Source of the DNA: Verrucomicrobiota bacterium
GTDB taxonomy: Bacteria; Verrucomicrobiota; Verrucomicrobiia; Limisphaerales; UBA9464
Direction: 5' to 3'
DNA length: 64,000 nucleotides
NCBI GenBank assembly: GCA_017309115.1
Contig: JAFLEF010000014.1
Location: forward strand, 62,001 to 126,000
How positions within the stretch are numbered: position 1 is the first letter of the stretch; each line of letters begins with the position of its first letter. The translations under genes and the position numbers were made by a program. Below are positions 56,935 to 64,000 of the stretch, one piece after another. The notes beneath the pieces were generated by a model. It did not search any database. It was not told where the DNA came from and saw only the letters and a program-made list of their open reading frames with translations.

Positions 56935-58581
56935 ATGATCCACCCGCTGCTCGATCGCGAACTGCGCCGGGGCAGCCATTCGAAAGAATGGGCCAAGTAC
57001 GCACGGTGGCTGGTGGGCATCATTTATGTCTGTTCCCTCTTGGTCTGGGCCGTCAGTACCCAGGACAAGACCATCAGTCGTTGGATGTTTTTTTTGGGAG
57101 TCGCGGTTGGAATCGGCTTCGCCGCTTACGCCGCCTCGCTCTTGAGTACCGGACTGCTGGAGTCCGAGAGCCAGAACCACCTGTTGGAATTGGTCGTGTT
57201 GTCGGGAATTCGTCCCTGGGCGCTGATCGCTAGTCGGATAGCGGTCCCGATTCTGGTGACACTCCAGATTGCGCTCACCGCCGTTCCGTTTCTCCTCGTC
57301 GGACCGATCTTCGGGTATGTTTCGCGAGTTGAGCTATTCGTCGGAGCAGCGCTGCTGTTTGGTTTCCCGCTGTTCATCATCGCCGCCCAGACGCTGAGCG
57401 CTTGCCTGGCTGCCGGATCGGGCGATGCACAGGCCATCTCCGGATGGCTCATCTACGCCCCGTTTGGACTCGGCTGGATACTAACAAAAGTACTGGCGTA
57501 CTTTGGACTGACTGATCTGGCCTCGAAGATTTTTATCTTCAGTCCCCTCTACGTGATCGGCCAGTTGTTCGACGGACGCTCAACGGGCACAGTGGCCGAA
57601 ATCATCAGCGGGCTGAGTCCGGCCCTCTTGGGTCTGGCCTATTTCGCTGTGGCTGCCCATCGGCTCAGCGGGATTCTCCGGGAGCCCCGCACGCGCTGGA
57701 TTCACCAATGGCGCCATCGATTGCATCGACGGTTGATCCGTTCCGCCCTTCGCCGGGCTGAGGCGCCGTACCAGCGATCAACGCTTCTGGGCATTCGCAG
57801 CCTCGTCCCCGCGTGGTTCACCGTGTTGGCGATCCTGGGTTGTTGGGTGCTCGGGGCGGTGCTCGTTCCCCAAGCCCTACTGAACGACCCCGCCCTGATC
57901 TCAGCGTACCTCGCAATGCTCGTGGTTGTCAGTGTCGCCCGGACGCTGGCGCTGGTGCAGCGGTTTGCCATCGACCGAAGCGGCGGCCATTTCGAAATGT
58001 TGCTGGCCGCCGGAATGCATCCGGAGGAAGTCGTTCAAGGAGCAGAGCGGGCCGTGGTGGAGGGGTTTCGTCCGCTGGTCGTGCTGATGATTTGTTTGGG
58101 AGTCATGATGGCCATCGGCGCGGTGCCCCTCATTCCGGCCAACCTAGATTCCTGGATCATCCACGGAATGATCTGGGCCGGCCTGATCCTGTTTTCGATG
58201 GCCTTTCTGCGGGGCATTACCTTCCGGTCCGCGTGGATTGCCTTGTGGACCGGCCGTTCCTTCTACGCGCTCTCTCAGTCCGAGTTGATGACCACTTCCT
58301 GGATTCTCCTTCTTCAGGGTTTCAACTTGGTACGTCACTTGGTTTCGGGTTCGGCGGTGGAATTCCCCCAAGGAACGACCATGCACTGGCTGATCGGAGC
58401 CGCTATCCTTCTAGTAGCGCTCTTCAGCGTTTTCCGCGAGGACTCCTATCGGCCGGTATTGATTCGAGATTTCCGGGCGATTCTGATGGAACCCTTGGCC
58501 GTCCTCACTGACCCCCGCTTCGCCAAGTGGAATGCGGACACCGTCGTGCCCGTGGAGCAATCAACTCAACCCTCGCAGTGA
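56935..58581 (+). CDS. Polytopic membrane protein, ABC-2-permease-like, unknown function
   Basis: 548 residues with about ten to twelve hydrophobic helices. The start MIHPLLDRELRRGSHSKEW, followed by TM (WLVGIIYVCSLLVWAV), and the phrase LLELVVLSGIRPWALIASRIAVP resemble ABC-2-type transporter permeases (PLLxREL...LLLSPxRPxxL). A second similar half begins near residue 270. No ATP-binding subunit lies next to it. The gene follows the sugar dehydrogenase by 93 bp, with a palindrome between. Function is open; it could be a subunit of an exporter encoded elsewhere. Confidence 0.72.
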   Translation: MIHPLLDRELRRGSHSKEWAKYARWLVGIIYVCSLLVWAVSTQDKTISRWMFFLGVAVGIGFAAYAASLLSTGLLESESQNHLLELVVLSGIRPWALIASRIAVPILVTLQIALTAVPFLLVGPIFGYVSRVELFVGAALLFGFPLFIIAAQTLSACLAAGSGDAQAISGWLIYAPFGLGWILTKVLAYFGLTDLASKIFIFSPLYVIGQLFDGRSTGTVAEIISGLSPALLGLAYFAVAAHRLSGILREPRTRWIHQWRHRLHRRLIRSALRRAEAPYQRSTLLGIRSLVPAWFTVLAILGCWVLGAVLVPQALLNDPALISAYLAMLVVVSVARTLALVQRFAIDRSGGHFEMLLAAGMHPEEVVQGAERAVVEGFRPLVVLMICLGVMMAIGAVPLIPANLDSWIIHGMIWAGLILFSMAFLRGITFRSAWIALWTGRSFYALSQSELMTTSWILLLQGFNLVRHLVSGSAVEFPQGTTMHWLIGAAILLVALFSVFREDSYRPVLIRDFRAILMEPLAVLTDPRFAKWNADTVVPVEQSTQPSQ

Positions 58582-58781
58582 CCCGGCTTTCCGAAGGCCT
58601 AAACCTTCCCTTGTTCCGTCCGGCCAACGCTGGGGGTCTCCGACGTCTCGGAAAGTTCCACAATGGACAGAGTCCTTCGGCCCGGTCAGCGTCTCCTGAG
58701 GATCCCGAGTTCTCTTGTTATCGTGGCGATCGGGCCGCGCTGAAGGCAGAATCCAACCGGGGTTGTTTAGGAAATCTGTGT

Positions 58782-60194
58782 ATGCGCACCCGCCTCTCTT
58801 CTGGATTCCTCGCCGCCGGACTGTTTCTCGTCGGCCTTTTCACCGGACCACTCGCCGCCCAGTCGGACCCGACCCGGATTCACGAGTTTGCTGGCTTCGA
58901 AAGCACAACCCAGAATGCCTTCCTGATCGATGGTCCAGGCGAACTTCTTTACGGCTGGATTGGGCACGCCGGCCAGAGTCGACGCAGTGTCGTGTGGCGA
59001 ATGAATCGCGACGGGACCGGCTTCACCGTGCTGCACACCTTCGGTGAATTGAATGGTGACGGTGAAGACCCGACCGGTCTGATTCTCGGCTCGGATCAGA
59101 TGTTGTACGGCACCGCGGGCGATCAACAGGGTCAGGGCCGGGTCTTCAGTTTGGCCATCGACGGGAGCAATTATCGCGTGATCAAGCAGTTCTCCGTCGC
59201 GACCGACCAGACCGTGCTGCCGTTCGGATTGATGGAAGCGTCCAACGGGCGCCTCTACGGAATCACCGGGACCGGCAGTCCCTTGGGAGCGATCTATGGG
59301 ATCAACAAAGATGGAAGCGCCTTCCAGATATTGGCTCGGTTTCAACGGCCGACCACGAATGGGCAGTATCCCCGGGGCCAGTTGTTCGAGGGCCCGGACG
59401 GTTGGCTTTATGGCGTAACGGCCTCCGATCGAACTCGCTTCCTCGGCACCGTGTATCGGGTAAAGCCCGACGGAACCGGTTTCGAAACGATTCATAACTT
59501 CGAAGGAAGCGGCCAGGGATCCCTGCCGGACAGCGGTCTGGTCGGTCTGGCCGATGGCTTTCTCTACGGACAGGCAGCTGGAGGCGGCGTCAACAACCTT
59601 GGGGGTGTCTTCAAGCTGCGCCCCACGGGGGAGGATTATCAGTTCTTCCCCACCGGCACCGGTGGCGCCCAGTGGTACCGCAGCGTGACGCAAGGCGCCG
59701 ACGGTGTTCTGTATGGCCTTCAACCAGGCGGAGGCCCGACCTTTAATGGAACCTTTTTCCAACTCCGGCCCGATGGATCCGATTACGAAACATTGTTCCA
59801 ATTTTCGGAGACCGCGATGCCGCCCACTGGAGTTCGGCCGAAGCAACTGGTCCGCGGCCGCGACGGACACCTGTACTGCCTCGCGTTCCAGCGCTCCCCG
59901 ATTCCCATCCAATCGCTCACCGCGTTCACTCCCATCCTTCTGCGCTTCCAACATGGGGCAGCGGTCGAGCCTTCCCTGGTGGCGAGTCTGGACTCCACGG
60001 GTCCGACCCCGGCGCTTCGCGTAGCAGTGACTGGCGAACCCGGACGAACCTACGAACTCCAATCTGCTGGAGCGTTTCCGGCCTCATGGCAGCGGATTAA
60101 GGACATCACCACGGATGACCAAGGGCGTGGTGAGTTCACCGAGGCCATCCCCGCGTCGGACCCTTCCCGCCTCTTCCGAGTGACAGCTCCCTAA
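58782..60194 (+). CDS. Secreted GloVer-repeat (TIGR03803-type) protein
   Basis: 470 residues from ATG 58782, which opens a signal peptide (LSSGFLAAGLFLVGLFTGPLAAQ). The longer frame from 58527 overlaps the previous gene and has no conserved text. Residues ~60-380 hold seven or so GloVer units, e.g. DQMLYGTAGDQQGQGRVFSLAIDG, GRLYGITGTGSPLGAIYGINKDG and GWLYGVTASDRTRFLGTVYRVKPDG, spaced by YETLFQF-type strands, predicted to form a propeller. The end (YELQSAG...SWQRI...SRLFRVTAP) is the same type of verrucomicrobial C-terminal module as in the RCC1 protein at 39732-42968. Extracellular, function unknown. Confidence 0.88.
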   Translation: MRTRLSSGFLAAGLFLVGLFTGPLAAQSDPTRIHEFAGFESTTQNAFLIDGPGELLYGWIGHAGQSRRSVVWRMNRDGTGFTVLHTFGELNGDGEDPTGLILGSDQMLYGTAGDQQGQGRVFSLAIDGSNYRVIKQFSVATDQTVLPFGLMEASNGRLYGITGTGSPLGAIYGINKDGSAFQILARFQRPTTNGQYPRGQLFEGPDGWLYGVTASDRTRFLGTVYRVKPDGTGFETIHNFEGSGQGSLPDSGLVGLADGFLYGQAAGGGVNNLGGVFKLRPTGEDYQFFPTGTGGAQWYRSVTQGADGVLYGLQPGGGPTFNGTFFQLRPDGSDYETLFQFSETAMPPTGVRPKQLVRGRDGHLYCLAFQRSPIPIQSLTAFTPILLRFQHGAAVEPSLVASLDSTGPTPALRVAVTGEPGRTYELQSAGAFPASWQRIKDITTDDQGRGEFTEAIPASDPSRLFRVTAP

Positions 60195-60310
60195 TCGGAA
60201 ACCCCCTCGGCGAGTCCGGAAACATCATCGCCACCGCCTCCTCGGAGATCCGGTCGACGATACTCGGATATCGTCTTGCCGGAAGGAACTGTCCCCGCCT
60301 GACTGACCTG

Positions 60311-63217
60311 ATGTCGGAGCACCGGCCAAAGCCCTCGACACCGCCAGGACCCCAAGTCACGGCTGCGACACCGTTTCCTCGCCTCGTCCACGGCGAGTCC
60401 ACCGCCGCGGAAAAAATCTCACTCTTCCGTTCCCTCTTTCGCGGACGGGATGATGTGTACGCTCGACGGTTTGAAAGCCGGAAGACGGGAAGGTCCGGGT
60501 ATCTTCCGGCCTGCGGCAATGAATGGGTGCCTGGCATCTGCGAGAAGCCGCGCATCCGTTGCGCCGATTGTTCCCACCGTCGTCTGCTGCCCATCTCCGA
60601 CGAGGTGATCCGTTGGCACCTTTCCGGACGCGATCCCGCCGGGACTCCGTTCGTGTTGGGACTCTATCCGATGTTGCTCGACGAAACCTGCTTTCTGCTC
60701 GCCGTGGATCTCGACGGCGACGCCTGGCAGGACGATGCCCGGGCGTTTCAGCAGGCCTGCCGGTCACTGAACCTTCCGGTGGCCCTGGAACGCTCCCGGT
60801 CTGGTTGTGGAGGTCACTTTTGGTTTTTCTTCACGGAAGCCATCCCGGCCACGCTCGCCCGGAAGCTGGGTTCGACCCTGTTGACCCACGCCCTGAATGG
60901 CCGGCCCGAGATTGGGTTGCGGTCCTATGATCGTCTGTTCCCAAACCAGGACACCCTACCCAGTGGTGGGCTGGGAAATCTCATTGCGCTACCGCTGCAG
61001 CGGGAAGCCCGTCAGCGGGGTAACAGTGTGTTCCTCGATGAAAGCCTGCCCCCCTACCCCGACCAGTGGTCCTTCCTGTCGCAACTTCCCAAGCTGGACT
61101 ACTCCGTCGTCCAAGCGCTCGTTCGCGACGCCGAGAAGCACGACCAAGTCACGGGCATTCGGTGCGTCGCACCCGACTCCGGGGATGAATCACGTCCCTG
61201 GGCGCTAACTCCCTCGCGACGCCCCGTTCCAGAACCCATTTCCGTCCGCCTTCCTCCTTCCTTGGAGATCACCCTCAGCGACCAGATCTATTTTCGCAAA
61301 GCCGACCTGCCGGCCCCGTTGCGAAGCCGACTGATTCGAATCGCCGCGTTTCAGAATCCCGAATTCCACAAGGCCCAGTCCCTTCGCTTGTCGACCCACA
61401 ACCTTCCGCGAATCGTGGCCTGCGCTGAAGACTTCCCCGAACACCTCGGTTTACCTCGAGGCTGTCTCGGCGAAGTGAATGAGCTATTGAAGTCGCTCGG
61501 CATCCGCAGCGTGGTTCGAGATGAGCGATTCCCCGGACGTCCGTTGACCTGTGCCTTCGAAGGGGAGTTGCGGCCCGAGCAGAGGGAAGCCGCCCAAGCG
61601 CTCCTGAAACACGACACGGGAGTCCTGGCGGCGACGACTGCCTTCGGCAAGACCGTTGTTGCGGCTTGGCTCATCGCTGCCCGTCAGGTCAACACGTTGA
61701 TCCTCGTTCACCGACAGCAACTGATGGAACAATGGGTGGATCGCCTCAGCGCGTTTCTCGGGATTCCGCCCCAGGACATCGGTCGCCTGGGAGGGGGCCG
61801 GCGGCGGTTGAAGGGCACCATCGATGTCGCGCTGGTGCAGAGCCTGGTCCGCAAAGGAACGGTCAACGATGCCGTCGCCGACTATGGCCAACTGGTGGTG
61901 GACGAATGCCACCATCTCTCGGCACACAGTTTCGAACTGGTGGCGCGGCGCTCGAAAGCCAAGTACGTGGTCGGACTGTCCGCAACCCTCACCCGAAAAG
62001 ACGGGCATCATCCGATCATCCACATGCAGTGCGGTCCGATCCGTCATCGGGTCGATGCCCGCCAACAGGCCGCCGCCCGGCCCTTCACGCATCAGGTGAT
62101 TGTCCGTCCCACCGCTTTCCGCGCCCCCGAAGGCGGCAGTGGCAACCCTCGATCGGACTTTCAACGAATCTTCTCGGCCCTGGTCGTCGACGAGTTAAGG
62201 AACTCCCTCATATGCGACGATGTGCTGCACGCCGTCGAGCAAGGCCGTGCGATCCTGCTGCTCACCGAACGCACGGAGCATTTGGAATCGCTGGCCGCGA
62301 AGTTGATTCCGCGGGCTCCCCACGCCGTGGTCCTGCGCGGCGGATTGGGACGACGCGAGTTGCGAGACGCCCTCGAGCGCCTGGCCGCCGCACCACCGGA
62401 TCGACCGCCGCTGCTGCTGGCCACCGGGCGATTTGTTGGCGAGGGATTCGACCATTCCCGATTGGACACGCTCTTCGTGACTCTGCCCGTGTCCTGGCAG
62501 GGCACGATTGCCCAATACGTTGGCCGGCTTCACCGCCTTCACGAAGGCAAGCGCGAGGTTCGAGTCTATGATTATGCCGATCTCGAAGTCCCCATGCTCA
62601 GTCGGATGTTTGAGCGCCGTTGCCGGGGCTACGAGTCAGTCGGATACACCATTCTTCTTCCGGCCAGTGCCTTGCCCGGATGGCCGACTGAGGTGCCCCT
62701 GCCGGTGGACGCTTCGTGGAAACATGACTACGCGGCTAGCGTTCGACGCCTCATTCGTGACGGGGTGGATGCGCCCCTGGGCCGATTGTTTGTGGGAGCC
62801 GCCGCGACACCGGCTAGCTCTGCGGAAGGAGCCGGCCGAGCTCGCAGTACTGCCGAAGCCTTTTTGTTCCGCCGCCTGGAAACCCTGCCTCAAACCCGGG
62901 GAAAGTTTCAGCTCAACTCGACCCTTCCGCTCGTCTTCGACAATCGGGGCCGGATGGAAGTGGATTTCCTCGCGGAAGAGGCGCGACTGGTGGTGGAGAT
63001 CGACGGTCCCCAGCACCTGGGCGACCCCGACGCCTACCGACGTGACCGAAGGAAGGACGCGTTGTTGCAAGAGCACGGCTACCTGGTGCTGCGATTCCTG
63101 GCGGCCGACCTCAGCCGCGATCTGGACGCCACGCTGGACGCCCTCCTCCGCGCCCTTTCTAACCGGGAACGCGGACGGCGCCTGGGAAGCAACCTCCCCG
63201 GGCAAAGCCTCGGGTGA
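60311..63217 (+). CDS. TOTE-type archaeo-eukaryotic primase + SF2 helicase + DUF559-like nuclease fusion
   Basis: 968 residues from ATG 60311, cytosolic. Residues ~30-290 match the TOTE AEP primase: a Cys cluster (YLPACGNEW, ICEKPRIRCADC), catalytic AVDLDGD with Asp133/Asp135, RSRSGCGGHFWFFF with His169, and SYDRLFPNQDTLPSGGLGNLIALPLQ. A linker (FQNPEFHKAQSLRL) leads to the SF2 helicase: motif I TTAFGKT (Lys447), DECHH at 531-535, LSATLTRKDGHHP, LPVSWQGTIAQYVGRLHR (motif VI at 735-742). The C-terminus (~855-950) is a DUF559/Vsr-like nuclease: MEVDF (Asp885), VVEIDGPQH (Glu896, Asp898), DRRKDALLQEHGYLVLRFL. All three catalytic centres look intact. Proposed as a nucleic-acid-directed conflict enzyme; no partner genes adjoin it. 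Confidence 0.9.
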   Translation: MSEHRPKPSTPPGPQVTAATPFPRLVHGESTAAEKISLFRSLFRGRDDVYARRFESRKTGRSGYLPACGNEWVPGICEKPRIRCADCSHRRLLPISDEVIRWHLSGRDPAGTPFVLGLYPMLLDETCFLLAVDLDGDAWQDDARAFQQACRSLNLPVALERSRSGCGGHFWFFFTEAIPATLARKLGSTLLTHALNGRPEIGLRSYDRLFPNQDTLPSGGLGNLIALPLQREARQRGNSVFLDESLPPYPDQWSFLSQLPKLDYSVVQALVRDAEKHDQVTGIRCVAPDSGDESRPWALTPSRRPVPEPISVRLPPSLEITLSDQIYFRKADLPAPLRSRLIRIAAFQNPEFHKAQSLRLSTHNLPRIVACAEDFPEHLGLPRGCLGEVNELLKSLGIRSVVRDERFPGRPLTCAFEGELRPEQREAAQALLKHDTGVLAATTAFGKTVVAAWLIAARQVNTLILVHRQQLMEQWVDRLSAFLGIPPQDIGRLGGGRRRLKGTIDVALVQSLVRKGTVNDAVADYGQLVVDECHHLSAHSFELVARRSKAKYVVGLSATLTRKDGHHPIIHMQCGPIRHRVDARQQAAARPFTHQVIVRPTAFRAPEGGSGNPRSDFQRIFSALVVDELRNSLICDDVLHAVEQGRAILLLTERTEHLESLAAKLIPRAPHAVVLRGGLGRRELRDALERLAAAPPDRPPLLLATGRFVGEGFDHSRLDTLFVTLPVSWQGTIAQYVGRLHRLHEGKREVRVYDYADLEVPMLSRMFERRCRGYESVGYTILLPASALPGWPTEVPLPVDASWKHDYAASVRRLIRDGVDAPLGRLFVGAAATPASSAEGAGRARSTAEAFLFRRLETLPQTRGKFQLNSTLPLVFDNRGRMEVDFLAEEARLVVEIDGPQHLGDPDAYRRDRRKDALLQEHGYLVLRFLAADLSRDLDATLDALLRALSNRERGRRLGSNLPGQSLG

Positions 63218-63349
63218 GGCTCGAGCCTAGCTTCCGCTTCGCGTTCTCAGCACCAGGCGCGCTTGCCACACTGCACTGCCATCACTCGGGCTCGACGGTC
63301 GTCTCGGGATTCATGGTCACCGCTATCACCCCAGCGGGTTGGCAAGGAG

Positions 63350-63988
63350 TCACGAATGGGCCAGGACCGGCGGGCGCTGTTTTCGCAGGCCCTTCACCAA
63401 AGCCAACCCGGCGAGGGCCAGGCTGGCATGAAAAACGAGGGTGGCTGGCTCAGGAACCGCAGTCGCTTCCACCGACATTTGGAAGGGCTCATTGTCAAAG
63501 GGTTGCCAACCTCCACCCAGATTGTTTGCCCAGTTGCTGGCATACCCTTCCCCCAACCCGGTATTTGAATCCGTGTAGGCCCAACTGAATCCGCCCGAAT
63601 CAGCACTGAGCACCACCCAGTAGTTCACGCCGGCGTTGAGCGTAAGGCCCGGCGTGGTGAAGATGTTTTCGCCTCGCTCGGAGGTAATGGATCCCGGCGA
63701 AAGCAGGACTCCAATCTCGGTGCTCGGCGTCGACTCATCCCCACTATACAAAGCCAATCGAGCTCCCGTGCTGGAGCCACTCATCAGCAAGGTGATCGAC
63801 GTCAGCGTATGCGATACAGAAAGCGGCGCGATGCGTTGGGCCTGTTGGATTGATCCGCCAACAGTTCCTTCGGCAGAGGTAGTTGCTGACAGATTATCGT
63901 AAACAATCACCGCCCTGACTTCCGGGCCGATCAAGGTCAGGCAGGCCAGGATTCCAACGTTTCTCGAAGTTAGGCACACGCGAGTCAT
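63350..63988 (-). CDS. PEP-CTERM sorting-domain exoprotein, choice-of-anchor-like
   Basis: 212 residues with a signal peptide (VGILACLTLIGPEVRA). The body is beta-rich (DNLSATTSAEGTV, LTSITLLMSGSSTGARLALYSGDE, NYWVVLSADSGGFSWAYTDS), matching the choice-of-anchor exoprotein type. The C-terminus carries the tripartite sorting signal: VPEPATL, a hydrophobic helix (LALAGLALV) and a basic tail KGLRKQR. Such proteins are processed by an exosortase and often linked to exopolysaccharide. No exosortase gene is in this window. It lies downstream of the primase-helicase gene in convergent orientation (132 bp). The start is 12 bp from the window edge, so its promoter is not seen. Confidence 0.87.
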   Translation of the reverse strand: MTRVCLTSRNVGILACLTLIGPEVRAVIVYDNLSATTSAEGTVGGSIQQAQRIAPLSVSHTLTSITLLMSGSSTGARLALYSGDESTPSTEIGVLLSPGSITSERGENIFTTPGLTLNAGVNYWVVLSADSGGFSWAYTDSNTGLGEGYASNWANNLGGGWQPFDNEPFQMSVEATAVPEPATLVFHASLALAGLALVKGLRKQRPPVLAHS

Positions 63989-64000
63989 GGTTAGTCTGGG

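Noticed and set aside
58767-60062. 431-residue open frame antisense to the GloVer gene
   Set aside because: Opposite to clear GloVer repeats; no domain features.

Overview
The window is GC-rich, densely coded bacterial DNA that points to the phylum Verrucomicrobiota, most likely a free-living soil or freshwater lineage near the Pedosphaera/Limisphaera group. This rests on family content, not on a marker gene. The evidence is: GloVer (Gloeobacter/Verrucomicrobia) repeats, PVC-type CxxCH heme-binding beta-propeller proteins, a DUF1592/DUF1552 pair, a PEP-CTERM protein, and very large secreted proteins with TSP3, RCC1, Kelch and LVIVD repeats. No rRNA, tRNA, CRISPR array, phage or transposase gene was seen.

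Layout. 1-9473 (+): the end of a sugar isomerase/epimerase, a giant hybrid sensor kinase and an HrpA-type RNA helicase. 9496-17106 (-): two large secreted proteins in tandem. 17465-19238 (-): a HAD phosphatase-like protein and a secreted DUF1080-like protein. 19396-25353 (+): universal stress protein, transketolase, DUF900 hydrolase and M28 peptidase. 25514-32651 (-): a two-component pair, an RlmI-type methyltransferase, an NTF2-like protein and two membrane-anchored proteins. 32823-36389 (+): a large CxxCH protein, followed by a 590-bp repeat-rich spacer. 36980-43287: a TIM-barrel sugar isomerase (-) divergent from a beta-lactamase-fold hydrolase (+), then a secreted RCC1/Ig protein (-) flanked by two copies of a ~155-bp repeat.

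43288-50280 (+) is a tight cluster: two CE1-like esterases, a ThuA-like/CxxCH heme protein, a small secreted beta-domain protein and a GH10 xylanase. Several junctions overlap by 4 bp. It looks like a locus for xylan or feruloylated glycan breakdown with a periplasmic redox component. After a 179-bp MITE-like element (50399-50577) the strand continues with DUF1592, DUF1552, a small secreted protein and a PQQ-type sugar dehydrogenase homologue, then an orphan polytopic membrane protein and a GloVer-repeat protein. The window ends with a single-gene TOTE-type primase + SF2 helicase + DUF559-like nuclease fusion (60311-63217), the strongest candidate for a conflict/defence system here, and a PEP-CTERM protein (-).

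The most interesting items are the primase-helicase-nuclease fusion, the MITE-like element that sits across the start region of the DUF1592 gene, the dispersed repeat family with ATCCGCAGATT/AATCTGCGGAT ends, a C-terminal VVSxLNAAP tandem repeat in a giant secreted protein, and a GmhB-like phosphatase whose nucleophile position is Glu. All family names come from reading motifs by eye; no database search was run.
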